Counted from the stretch's first letter, positions 1 through 7,573 are shown. The stretch: DNA of 11,184 nt from DASYML01 sp036399835 (GCA_036399835.1 DASWMI010000128.1:1-11184), one strand, 5' to 3'. Numbers and translations are program-made. The notes: generated from the letters alone by a model not told the origin.

Positions 1-26
1 CGATTGATGATTAAAGAGGGAAGTTG

Positions 27-1193
27 ATGTTCAAGACGAGGCGCGGATTGGCATTGGTGTTGTTGGTCCAGATGTTCATGTCGAGCGTGTGGCTCGCGGG
101 CGGCGTGGTGCGCGTCCAGGCTCAATCTCAGAACACGGAGCGCCAGCGTCGCTCAACCGAAGCGCAGCAGCCTCAACAACCGAAGCCGACACCGACACCG
201 CCACGCCAGCCAAAGCCTGCGGATGATGATGTCACAGTCCAGGGCGATGAGGTTGTCCGCGTCGAAACGGACCTCACCAACATCCTCTTCTCGGCTATTG
301 ATAAGCAGAGGCGTTTCGTCACGACGCTCAGGCAAGAGGATGTCCGCGTGCTGGAAGACGGCCAGCCGCAGGAGGTCTTCACCTTTGCGCGACAGACGGA
401 CCTCCCGCTCTCGCTCGCCATCCTGATTGACACCAGCATCTCCGAAGAGCGCACTCTTCCGGCAGAAAAGTCTGCGGCCAGCGACTTTATCAATGCCGTT
501 ATTCGTCCCAACAAGGACGAGGCGGCCATCGTCTCTTTCACGGGCGAAGCGACGCTCGAGCAGGGGCTGACGGGCAGCATCGCCAGCATCCGCCGCGCCA
601 TAGACCGCGTAGAGTTTGTCCCGCCCGCAGGTTATATAGGCAACGGGCAGGTCGTCACCGGAGGCACGGGCACAGGGACAGGCACGCCGCCTATTTCCAA
701 CTCGACTACTCAAGGCTCTACGGCCATCTGGGATGCCGTCTGGATTACTTCCGACGAAGTGCTCTCGCAGACTTCGGATAAGACTCGACGCGCCATCATC
801 CTCTTGACGGACGGCGTGGATACGAGCAGCAATAAAAAGATGGCCCAGGCCATCGAACGCGCCATCAAGGCCGACGCCGTCATCTATACCATCGGAATAG
901 GCGATCTCTATTACGGCGGCATAGAGGAAGGCACGCTGCGCAAGGTGGCCGAGCAGACGGGCGGGCGCGCCTTCTTTCCTTCCGACGAATCGGATTTGCG
1001 CGCAGCCTTTGCGCAGATTCAGGAAGAGCTGCGCTCGCAGTATCTGATAGCTTATTCCTCAAGCAACAAGACGCGCGACGGCGCTTACCGCCGCGTACAG
1101 GTCGAGATTGTCAACCCGGAGCTGCGCAAACAGAATATGCGCCTCACTTATCGCGAAGGCTATTTTGCTAAAACGGCTGAGGACGCGAGGTAA
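27..1193 (+). CDS. Secreted VWA-domain protein (VWFA-related Acidobacterial domain family)
   Basis: Probably an exported protein that binds a ligand or partner through a metal-ion-dependent adhesion site; the precise role of the family is unknown. The protein is 388 residues long. Residues 1-34 form a signal peptide: basic MFKTRRG, a hydrophobic stretch, then a small-residue site near VQAQ. A Gln/Pro/Lys-rich low-complexity linker (about 35-65) follows. A conserved lead-in reads VRVETDLTNILFSAIDK, then VRVLEDGQPQEVFTF, the classic start of the Acidobacterial VWA-related family (TIGR03436-like). The VWA fold begins about residue 127, with MIDAS motif DTSIS (D135), GSTAIWDAV for the MIDAS threonine, and LLTDGVDTSS for the later aspartate. 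A Gly/Thr-rich loop (TGGTGTGTGT) interrupts the middle. The ATG at 27 is preferred over the in-frame TTG at 24 because GAGGG (16-20) lies 6 nt upstream. No operon partner is visible on the left. Confidence 0.9.
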   Translation: MFKTRRGLALVLLVQMFMSSVWLAGGVVRVQAQSQNTERQRRSTEAQQPQQPKPTPTPPRQPKPADDDVTVQGDEVVRVETDLTNILFSAIDKQRRFVTTLRQEDVRVLEDGQPQEVFTFARQTDLPLSLAILIDTSISEERTLPAEKSAASDFINAVIRPNKDEAAIVSFTGEATLEQGLTGSIASIRRAIDRVEFVPPAGYIGNGQVVTGGTGTGTGTPPISNSTTQGSTAIWDAVWITSDEVLSQTSDKTRRAIILLTDGVDTSSNKKMAQAIERAIKADAVIYTIGIGDLYYGGIEEGTLRKVAEQTGGRAFFPSDESDLRAAFAQIQEELRSQYLIAYSSSNKTRDGAYRRVQVEIVNPELRKQNMRLTYREGYFAKTAEDAR

Positions 1194-1201
1194 GCACAAA
1201 A

Positions 1202-1307
1202 AAAAGAGTCTCTGCGAGCGTCGCGGCAAGGAGATGAACTGAAAGGCTTTTCTCTTTCATTCACGCCCGCCCGCGCCGCTCGCGTTTATCCTTCATCAGA
1301 CTCTTTT
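1202..1307 (+). terminator. Three-tier nested hairpin, likely bidirectional terminator or small structured RNA
   Basis: Three stems are nested on one axis. The outer stem is 10 bp perfect (AAAAGAGTCT 1202-1211 with AGACTCTTTT 1298-1307). The middle stem is 13 bp with one mismatch (1214-1226 with 1271-1283, GC-rich). The inner stem is 10 bp with one bulged C (1235-1245 with 1254-1263) and an 8-nt loop GCTTTTCT. The plus strand ends in a T-rich run (CTCTTTTCTT), and the minus strand would end in eight T, so it could stop transcription from either side. It begins 8 nt after the VWA stop codon. The large size is unusual for a simple intrinsic terminator. Confidence 0.55.
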
Positions 1308-1311
1308 CTTC

Positions 1312-1341
1312 GTGACAAATTCCGAGCCTGCTTGTTATATT
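1312..1341 (+). promoter_or_regulatory. Putative sigma70-type promoter of the hybrid kinase gene
   Basis: A -35-like GTGACA (1312-1317, 5 of 6 matching TTGACA) is followed after 18 nt by a -10-like TATATT (1336-1341, 5 of 6 matching TATAAT). Transcription would start near 1348, exactly at the base of the first leader hairpin, and just downstream of the hairpin at 1202-1307. The prediction rests on sequence match only; acidobacterial promoter consensus is poorly known to me. Confidence 0.45.
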
Positions 1342-1347
1342 GGAAGC

Positions 1348-1557
1348 AGGTCGGCGGCCAGAGTTTGTGCCAGCCGACCTTCAGATGTTAGAGAGCGTAT
1401 GACGCGCTAGACGAACCTCTCCTTCCAGAGTCATACCTTTTGCCCGGCCTTTCAACTGGTCCAGAACGCTCCCATAGTCAGCCAGGAGTTTCCGGCTGTT
1501 AGTTAAGACTGCAAGCCCAGCATTTTAAATCAGCCGACTCGCCCCGCGCCGCAGAGG
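1348..1557 (+). promoter_or_regulatory. Structured 5' leader of the hybrid kinase mRNA
   Basis: Hairpin 1 pairs AGGTCGGC (1348-1355) with GCCGACCT (1373-1380), with GGC/GCC inside. Hairpin 2 pairs GTATGAC (1397-1403) with GTCATAC (1430-1436) and is followed by CTTTT, like an attenuator. Hairpin 3 pairs CAGCC.GGA (1479-1487, one bulged A) with TCCGGCTG (1491-1498) over a GTT loop. Competing pairings exist: GAGAG (1391-1395) with CTCTC (1417-1421), and GTCGGC (1350-1355) with GCCGAC at 1533-1538, near the ribosome site. CCTGCTT/AAGCAGG (1327-1350) also overlaps hairpin 1 but lies mostly upstream of the predicted start. I recognise no known riboswitch class. Confidence 0.4.
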
Positions 1558-4500
1558 GTGAGCCGCTTGGATGACGCGACGAAGATGAAGACTGTCTCAA
1601 TCTCTCCGACGGTGCTGGTCGTCAACGATGATCCGGCTGTTCTGGAAGTCCTCTCCATCATGTTGGAGCGCGAGGGCTATAAGATCTTCGCGGCCAACGG
1701 CGGACGCCAGGCGCTTGAGATTGCCGGCGCGGTCACGCCCGACATCATCATCAGCGATGTTGTCATGCCGGAGATGGACGGGTTGGAGTTGTGCCGCCGT
1801 CTCAAGCTGAATACGCGTACTTCGAGCGCGCCCGTGCTGCTCGTGAGCGCCGTCCGGCAGACGGGCAAAGACAATCTGGCGGGCCTCGCCGCGGGCGCTG
1901 ACGATTACCTGTCGGTTCCCTTCCGCCGCCAGGAGCTGCTCGTCAAGGTCGCGCGTCTGACCGAGCGCCATCGCGTCGAAAAACATTACCGCGAGTTGGT
2001 CGAGCAGGCCGCCGACATCATCTTTACACGCGATCTGGAGGGGCGCATCACGAGCATCAACGAAGCCGGGGTGCGCTTTTTCGGTCGCCCCGTTTCGGAG
2101 CTGGTCGGTATTCACCTGAGCGAGCTACTGGACCAGAATGTGGCTGCCGAGATGATTACCGCGACCAGCGAGCATGATTCGGGCGAGCCTATGCGATGGG
2201 TGCGCTGCCTCAATGATGCTGAGGGCGTGGCGCGTTATCTCGAAGGCGTGATCACGTTGATGCGAGACGCGCAGGGCCAGGTTCTGGGCGTGCGCGGGGT
2301 GGTCCGCGATATTACGGAGCGCAAGCACGCCGAACGGGCTATACGAGAGAGCGAGGAACGCTATCGCGCGCTGGTCGAGCAATCAAACGACGGCATCATC
2401 CTGTTTGAAGCCGAGACCAAGCGCATCCTTGAGGCGAATCCCGCTTTAAGAAATCTACTCGGTTACTCGCCCGAAGAAATCTCCGCGTTGACTATCTACG
2501 ACCTGGTCACGACCGACCGCGAGATAGTTGACCGCAACATAGGATATGTACTGGAACACGGTCATCATATCGTCGGCGAGCGCAAGTACAGGCGCAAGGA
2601 CGGCTCGCTCGTAGACGTAGAGATTGCCGCCAGCCGAATCTCTTACGGCGGACAGGAGGTTCTCTGTACGACTGTCCGAGACATCACAGAGCGCAAGCGC
2701 GTGAGGGAGGAGCTGGAAACTTCCGCGGCGGAGATGCGCGAATCCGAAGAGCGTTACCGCGCCTTTGTAGAGAATAGCTCCGAGGCCATCTGGCGTATAG
2801 AGATTGAACCGCCGCTCTCGATTGAGCTTTCCGAAGACGAGCAGATCGAGCATTTTCATCATCAAGGCTATCTCGCAGAGTGTAACGATGCGATGGCGCG
2901 TATGTATGGCTATACGCGCGCGCACGAGATTAAGGGCAGAAAGCTTTGCGAACTGATTGATATTTCTAACGCGGATAACATCGCTTCCTTCCGGGCCTTT
3001 ATCCGCGCAGGCTACAGGTTGACAGACTCCGAATCGGTCGAGCGCGATAGATACGGCAATCAAATCTTCTTTCTCAATAACCTCAACGGCATCATCGAAG
3101 ACGGACATCTGACAAGGGCCTGGGGAATCCAGCGCGATATTACGGAACAGAAGCGCGCCGCTGAAGCCCTCAAGCAACAGGCCGAGCGCGAGGCGCTGGC
3201 CAATCGCATCTCCAGCGCCGTGCGCCGCTCGCTTGATGCAGGGGAAGTCTTCAGAACAGCCGTGCGCGAGATCGGCATGCATCTCAACGTTGACCGCTGC
3301 TCGCTCTTTATGCTCGACGAGGGCGCGGGCGTGGCGCGCAACGTGGCCGAGTATCATGCTCAGGGAGTGCGCGCCGCCGGACGCGACTATCCCTTCTCGC
3401 TGGTCACGGACCTCGTTGCGGGCCTGCGACAGAACGGCGTGCTGGCCTTTGATGACGTGGCCCACGACGAGCGCATCAGCCATGTCTACGACAGCATTCT
3501 CTCCAAAGTCGGCGTCCGCTCTGTGATGTATGCCGCGATCAAGGTTGGCGAAGAGATTCCGGCCTGTTTCGCCATCTCGACGACGCGCAGCCACAGGCAA
3601 TGGAGCGAGAAGGACATAGAGCTGGCACGCGCCGTCGCCGTCCAGACGGGCATCGCCATCCGACAGGCGGAGCTTTACCAGAAGGCCGCCGCGACCTCAG
3701 CGCGCGAGGCCCTGATTAATCGCCTGAGCCTGGCGATACGCGCTTCCTTGAGCCTGCCCGAAGTCTTGAGCACGGCGACCCGCGAACTGGGCCGAGCGCT
3801 GGCGGCCTCGCGCGCTCACCTCTATATGTACGACCCTGCGCAACCCGAATCCCTCCCGCAGCACGAGTATGTCTCGCCGCATGCTTCCAGCATCAAGCAC
3901 GTTCCGGCCAACTTCGACGGGCATATCGGCCAACGCCTCCTGCTCTCCTCGCAGCCGCTCGTGATTGATGATGCGCTCAACTATTCCAGTAACTCACAGA
4001 GGTTCGATGCGGACGTGCGCTCGCATGCTTCGCGCGTCGGTCTGCGCTCGCAGATCAACTGCCCGCTCATCGTCAACGGGCAGTTTCGCGGCGTTCTCTG
4101 CATACACCAGACGGACCGCGTGCGTCGCTGGACCGATGACGAGGTGGCGCTGGTCCAGTCTGTCGCGGCGCAGCTCGCGATAGGCATCGCGCAGGCAGAG
4201 CTTTTCGAGATGACACGGCGAGCCAAGAAGGAATGGGAGACGACCTTCGACGCGATGTCCGACGGCATCTTTATCTTCGATAAGAACGGGCGGCTGATTC
4301 GCGTCAACCGCGCCGGAGCGGCGCTCGAAGAATCCTGGCCGCACCTCCTGGTGGGCCGCCACTGCTCTGACATCCTGCACGTTTACAACGAAGGGCCGAG
4401 CGTGGTCGAACAGACCATCTCGGAGGGACGCGGGATGACTGTAGAGATTACGCCGGAGCGTTATAACCGCCCGCTGCTGGTCAGCATAGAGCCTATCTTC

Positions 4501-6063
4501 GAGAGCGTGGGCAAGGCTGTCGGGGCTGTCTGCACGGCGCGCGATCTCTCTGAGCTGCGCAAGATGGAGGCCGTCGCGCGCGAGCGCCAGTCGCTCCTGA
4601 CGAATATTCTTGAGAGCGTCCGCGACCCCATCTGCGCCCTCGACACGGAAGGCAACTTCCTCTGGATTAACACGGCTTCGACGGCGACGAGCGGCTATCG
4701 CGCAGAAGATTTAATCGGCCATCACTTCACGGAGATGCTGCACGCCGCAGACCGTGAGATGGCTGCGGAGAATTTTCAGCGTGCGCTCGAAGGCGAGCCG
4801 CGCTCTTATGAAGTTCGCTATCTGACGACGGGCGGCGAGCTGCGCGATGCTCTCTATCATCACGCTCCGCTCGTCGTTGACGGGCGGACGACGGGCGTGC
4901 TCGGCATTGCACGCGACATCACGGAGCACAAGCAGCAGCAGAAGCGCGCCGCGCAGGCAGAGAAGCTACGCGCGCTGGGCCAGCTCGCCTCCGGCGTCGC
5001 TCACGACTTCAACAACGCGCTCGCGGCCATCCTCGGACGCGCGCAACTGATGCGTCGGCAGGTCGAATCCACAGCCGCCGTGCACAACCTTGATATTATC
5101 CAGACTGCCGCGGAGGATGCCGCCTCGACCGTGCGAAGGATTCAGACCTTCGCGCGCCAGTCGCAGGAAGAAGAGTTTGAGAGGCTAGACGCGACTCTGT
5201 TGCTGCACGATGCCGTGGAGATTACGCGCACGCGTTGGGAGAACGAGGCGCGTATACGCGGTCTCTTCTACGATGTGAGCGTGGAGGCGGGGCCATCGCC
5301 TCTCTACGTCTCCGGCAATGCATCCGAGCTGCGCGAAGTCTTCGTCAATCTCATTGTCAACGCGCTCGATGCGATGCCCTTTGGCGGGCGGCTTTTAATC
5401 TCCGCAGAGCAAAGGGGCGAGCGCGCTTCCCTGAGCTTTAAGGATACAGGAACGGGGATGCCCGAAGAGGTGCGAGAGAGAATCTTCGAGCCGTTCTACA
5501 CGACGAAGGGCGCGAACGGGACGGGCCTCGGGCTGGCCGTCAGCTATAGCATCATAGAGCGTCACGCTGGACAGATTAACGTCACCTCGGAGCTTGGAGC
5601 AGGCACTACCTTTGAGCTGGATTTGCCCGCCGTCCTGCCTTTGAGCGCGAGCCTGGATCCTGAGCTTGAGCGCGCGAGCACGCCCGCGCTCGAAGTTTTA
5701 GTGATTGACGATGAAGAGTTCGTGCGCGAGACGCTGGCCGACATGCTCGAAGCACTGGACCACAGGGTGACAAAGGCTGCGGGCGGGCGCGAGGCGCTGG
5801 AAACTCTCGCACGCCAGAGCTTCGACCTGGTCTTTACGGACCTTTCTATGCCCGGGATGGACGGCTGGGAATTGGCGCGCGAGATTCGTCGCCGCTGGCC
5901 CGAGCTGAGCCTTGTGCTCGTCACCGGCTACGGCAAGGGCGCGGAAGCGCAGAACGGCGACCGAGACCTCTTCAACGGCATCATCGGCAAGCCCTTCGAC
6001 TTTACGCAGGTCACGGAAACCATCGCGCACGCGACGCTCAAAATAGTGATGAGCGATGATTGA
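1558..6063 (+). CDS. Hybrid sensor histidine kinase REC-PAS3-GAF2-PAS2-HisKA-HATPase-REC
   Basis: A cytosolic sensor kinase with no membrane segment or signal peptide. Domains with approximate residues (numbered from 1558): REC 18-135; PAS 142-256, 265-380 and 396-531; GAF 545-705 and 710-880; PAS 891-995 and 1011-1120; HisKA 1135-1200; HATPase 1245-1355; REC 1380-1495. The phospho-histidine is H1149 in AHDFNN, typical of the HPK4 class. ATP-site motifs are N1264/N1268 (N box), D1296TGTGMP (G1), EPFYTTK and GTGLGLA (G2). The C-terminal REC is intact (D1428, K1478). The N-terminal REC keeps acceptor D67 but has N23 in the acidic pair and V120 for the conserved lysine, so it looks degenerate. 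The start is uncertain: GTG 1558 directly abuts AGAGGG (1553-1558), TTG 1567 has that site at good spacing, and ATG 1585 lacks a clear site. The last codons and stop lie in a 7-bp repeat array. No partner regulator is adjacent; the signal sensed is unknown. Confidence 0.93.
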   Translation: MSRLDDATKMKTVSISPTVLVVNDDPAVLEVLSIMLEREGYKIFAANGGRQALEIAGAVTPDIIISDVVMPEMDGLELCRRLKLNTRTSSAPVLLVSAVRQTGKDNLAGLAAGADDYLSVPFRRQELLVKVARLTERHRVEKHYRELVEQAADIIFTRDLEGRITSINEAGVRFFGRPVSELVGIHLSELLDQNVAAEMITATSEHDSGEPMRWVRCLNDAEGVARYLEGVITLMRDAQGQVLGVRGVVRDITERKHAERAIRESEERYRALVEQSNDGIILFEAETKRILEANPALRNLLGYSPEEISALTIYDLVTTDREIVDRNIGYVLEHGHHIVGERKYRRKDGSLVDVEIAASRISYGGQEVLCTTVRDITERKRVREELETSAAEMRESEERYRAFVENSSEAIWRIEIEPPLSIELSEDEQIEHFHHQGYLAECNDAMARMYGYTRAHEIKGRKLCELIDISNADNIASFRAFIRAGYRLTDSESVERDRYGNQIFFLNNLNGIIEDGHLTRAWGIQRDITEQKRAAEALKQQAEREALANRISSAVRRSLDAGEVFRTAVREIGMHLNVDRCSLFMLDEGAGVARNVAEYHAQGVRAAGRDYPFSLVTDLVAGLRQNGVLAFDDVAHDERISHVYDSILSKVGVRSVMYAAIKVGEEIPACFAISTTRSHRQWSEKDIELARAVAVQTGIAIRQAELYQKAAATSAREALINRLSLAIRASLSLPEVLSTATRELGRALAASRAHLYMYDPAQPESLPQHEYVSPHASSIKHVPANFDGHIGQRLLLSSQPLVIDDALNYSSNSQRFDADVRSHASRVGLRSQINCPLIVNGQFRGVLCIHQTDRVRRWTDDEVALVQSVAAQLAIGIAQAELFEMTRRAKKEWETTFDAMSDGIFIFDKNGRLIRVNRAGAALEESWPHLLVGRHCSDILHVYNEGPSVVEQTISEGRGMTVEITPERYNRPLLVSIEPIFESVGKAVGAVCTARDLSELRKMEAVARERQSLLTNILESVRDPICALDTEGNFLWINTASTATSGYRAEDLIGHHFTEMLHAADREMAAENFQRALEGEPRSYEVRYLTTGGELRDALYHHAPLVVDGRTTGVLGIARDITEHKQQQKRAAQAEKLRALGQLASGVAHDFNNALAAILGRAQLMRRQVESTAAVHNLDIIQTAAEDAASTVRRIQTFARQSQEEEFERLDATLLLHDAVEITRTRWENEARIRGLFYDVSVEAGPSPLYVSGNASELREVFVNLIVNALDAMPFGGRLLISAEQRGERASLSFKDTGTGMPEEVRERIFEPFYTTKGANGTGLGLAVSYSIIERHAGQINVTSELGAGTTFELDLPAVLPLSASLDPELERASTPALEVLVIDDEEFVRETLADMLEALDHRVTKAAGGREALETLARQSFDLVFTDLSMPGMDGWELAREIRRRWPELSLVLVTGYGKGAEAQNGDRDLFNGIIGKPFDFTQVTETIAHATLKIVMSDD

Positions 6064-6137
6064 TGAGAAACAGGCTCTTGTCTCATCGCTGATAATTCAT
6101 CGCTCATCGTTCATCCATTATCACTCATCATTCATCG
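6045..6137. repeat. Face-to-face period-7 repeat array in the convergent spacer
   Basis: Three units AGTGATG, AGCGATG, ATTGATG (6045-6065) face eight units in strict 7-bp register (6082-6137): CTCATCG, CTGATAA, TTCATCG, CTCATCG, TTCATCC, ATTATCA, CTCATCA, TTCATCG. GATGAGCGATGA (6048-6059) and TCATCGCTCATC (6097-6108) are a perfect 12-bp inverted repeat. A second 7-bp stem (6061-6067 with 6082-6088, one G-U) lies inside it, with a 14-nt loop. The array covers the last codons and stop of the kinase and ends 9 bp before the stop of the convergent gene. It may act as a two-way transcript end, although there is no T-tract. Confidence 0.8.
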
Positions 6138-6145
6138 CTGCCTTG

Positions 6146-6961
6146 TTATCTTTCCCCTCTGTCCTTCTCGACCTGAGTTTCGAGGTCAACGACGAGTTTG
6201 CGTACTCCGGGTTGGTCTATCGGCTCGATGAGCCTGAGCGCTTCATCCAGTATGCGGCGCTGGTATTCGGGCCAGTGGGGGCGGCCCGCGACGCTGCCCA
6301 GCTCGCCTTCGTAATAGGCCGCGCGCGGAGGCCGCGCCATCTCGACCACTTCCCTCTCAACGGAGAGCATCATGGTCGGGATACGCTCCTGCTCAAGCGC
6401 GCGCGCGACCAGCGAGACCGATTGATGGCACAGACGCGAGGCCGGAACGAGCAGCGCCGCCTGGACTTCATAACGCTTGACGCGCTCGACGAGCTTTGGC
6501 ACAAGCTCTTCGACGAGGCGCGAGGCATCAGGGATAAAGCCGCAGAAGCTCCAGAAGACAGGATTGAGCTGGCCTATGATGCCGTTGCTTGTAAACTCAA
6601 AAAGCCTCTCGATGGGGATCAGCGCGTTGCGGTCCTGCCGGACCGCCGTCGGGTCATAACCGCGCGCAGTGTAGAGCAGGTCTTCGGCCTCGACCTCAAT
6701 GGGTATCTCGCAAAAGCTGGTATCGCCGCTGATGCGGCTGGTATCGAAAGGCTCCGTGCCGTCTATGTACGCGCCCGCCGAAGAGATGAGAGCCAGATTG
6801 AGCATCGGCAGCGCACGCCGCGCCGGAACAAAAGGCGCTCGCTTGTTTTCGACAAACGGGTAATCGCTCCCCAGCTCTTCGCGTGAAGAGTCAGCCCCGC
6901 GCCCCTTGCGCCAATCATGATAACGCTTGCGCCAGTCTTCAACTCTCTCGATAATCTCCAT
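6146..6961 (-). CDS. Glycine/sarcosine/betaine/D-proline reductase selenoprotein B family homologue
   Basis: The 271-residue soluble protein resembles the GrdB/PrdB family, whose characterised members reductively cleave glycine derivatives or D-proline through a selenocysteine. Recognisable family segments are LNLALISSAGAYIDG (about 55-68), GDTSFCEIP (about 79-87), ARGYDPTAVRQDRNALIPIERL (about 99-120), the substrate-domain stretch around FWSFCGFIPD, and VPASRLCHQSVSLVARALE followed by IPTMMLS. In relatives as I recall them, the last motif has Sec or Cys three residues before the conserved Cys; here it reads S175-R-L-C178-H-Q-S, so the Sec/Cys position is serine, encoded by TCG. Classical reductase chemistry is therefore doubtful. 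ATG 6961 is chosen over TTG 6964 because GGGAG (6970-6974) lies 8 nt upstream. The gene converges on the hybrid kinase gene. Confidence 0.7.
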   Translation of the reverse strand: MEIIERVEDWRKRYHDWRKGRGADSSREELGSDYPFVENKRAPFVPARRALPMLNLALISSAGAYIDGTEPFDTSRISGDTSFCEIPIEVEAEDLLYTARGYDPTAVRQDRNALIPIERLFEFTSNGIIGQLNPVFWSFCGFIPDASRLVEELVPKLVERVKRYEVQAALLVPASRLCHQSVSLVARALEQERIPTMMLSVEREVVEMARPPRAAYYEGELGSVAGRPHWPEYQRRILDEALRLIEPIDQPGVRKLVVDLETQVEKDRGER

Positions 6962-6984
6962 CAATCTTGCTCCCGCTGAATTTG

Positions 6985-7012
6985 AGAGGTCAGAGGTTAG
7001 AGGCTAGCGGTC
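6985..7012. repeat. Tandem 7-bp repeat, AGAGGTC type
   Basis: Four consecutive heptamers AGAGGTC, AGAGGTT, AGAGGCT, AGCGGTC lie in the spacer between the DUF309 gene and the GrdB/PrdB-like gene, 11 bp upstream of the latter's ribosome binding site on the minus strand. The core differs from the other period-7 arrays in the window. The rest of the spacer, 7013-7075, shows nothing I can assign. Confidence 0.7.
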
Positions 7013-7075
7013 AGTAAAGTCAAGAACCGCTCTCCGGCCCCTAATCTCCGACATCCGCTCTGCGCGCGAAGCGCG

Positions 7076-7528
7076 TCAGTCATACTCCATCACTCCGGGC
7101 AGCAGCCTGATCGTGGGCGGGTCCATCTCAGGCGCAGTCAACTCGCGCGGGTCTGTCGCGGATAAGAGCCAGGCGAGCGTGCGGTCAAGCTCCGCCTGAT
7201 AAGCTTCAAGGTCGAGCGACATAAAACGCTTTTTATTGAGGCGCGCAAACTTCTCCTTGGACCTCTGGTACATCTGGCGAGCCGCGCCGCGCCGCCCGAT
7301 CTGCAAGTGATGAAAGATGACAGCCGACTGGATCAAGCCTTGCAGGAAAAGTTTTTCATCCGGCCCGACCTCTCCCATCCAGCGCTCCTCCCAGGCATCA
7401 TGCGCCGCGTGAAACTCGCCCTCGTTGTAGAGGTCTATCCCGACGATATACTCCGCCGGATAGGCCGCCACATGCTCGTCCCCGTAAGCACGGCTTTCAG
7501 GCTCTCTCTCGGACTGCTCGCTCATCAT
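7076..7528 (-). CDS. DUF309 domain protein
   Basis: A 150-residue soluble helical protein of the DUF309 family, whose biochemical role is not known to me. The family signature is present: LYNEGEFHAAHDAWEERW (about 33-50), where E38, H43 and the E/W positions match the usual EFxEAHExxExxW pattern, then FLQGLIQSAVIFHHLQIG (about 61-78), matching the family FYQGLIQxAxxxHHL. A polar N-terminal tail (1-20) and an acidic/Pro-rich C-terminal end flank the domain. The ORF begins Met-Met (7528 or 7525); neither has a convincing Shine-Dalgarno site. The AT-rich 45-bp spacer on its 5' side could hold a promoter, but no clear -35/-10 pair is visible. Its neighbours on the same strand are the SRPBCC-like gene upstream and the GrdB/PrdB-like gene downstream, separated by gaps, so an operon is possible but unproven. 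Confidence 0.85.
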   Translation of the reverse strand: MMSEQSEREPESRAYGDEHVAAYPAEYIVGIDLYNEGEFHAAHDAWEERWMGEVGPDEKLFLQGLIQSAVIFHHLQIGRRGAARQMYQRSKEKFARLNKKRFMSLDLEAYQAELDRTLAWLLSATDPRELTAPEMDPPTIRLLPGVMEYD

Positions 7529-7573
7529 GATGACTCGTGTATATGTAAGACGTATTTAAAAGACTAAATCATG

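Larger units (their letters stand above)
1194..1557. other. 364-bp gene-free spacer rich in RNA structure
   Basis: No credible coding region is visible. In order it holds a nested inverted-repeat structure with T-rich ends on both strands (1202-1307), a sigma70-like promoter (1312-1341), and a leader with several hairpins (1348-1498) before the kinase start. A palindromic TTTAAA-type AT-rich patch lies near 1523-1529. The order terminator, promoter, structured leader suggests that the kinase gene is a separate transcription unit from the VWA gene. That conclusion is inference. Confidence 0.6.

Noticed and set aside
1..16. Further heptamer array (ATTGATG, ATTAAAG) upstream of the VWA gene
   Set aside because: Only about two units are visible at the window edge, too few to call a repeat.
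1348..1557. Known riboswitch such as cyclic-di-GMP type
   Set aside because: I could not match the conserved core sequences of any class I know; only the hairpins are supported.
2455..3600. 381-codon minus-strand frame within the kinase gene
   Set aside because: It is a shadow of the PAS and GAF coding sequence, which has unmistakable domain motifs in the plus frame.
6045..6137. CRISPR array
   Set aside because: The units are 7 bp and contiguous, without spacers, and no cas gene is present.
6420..6440. In-frame UGA selenocysteine codon in the GrdB/PrdB-like gene
   Set aside because: The position equivalent to Sec is a normal TCG serine codon and the frame is open throughout.
6056..6886. 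Long plus-strand reading frame opposite the GrdB/PrdB-like gene
   Set aside because: It starts inside the heptamer array and its product matches no family, while the minus-strand frame has clear family motifs and a ribosome site.
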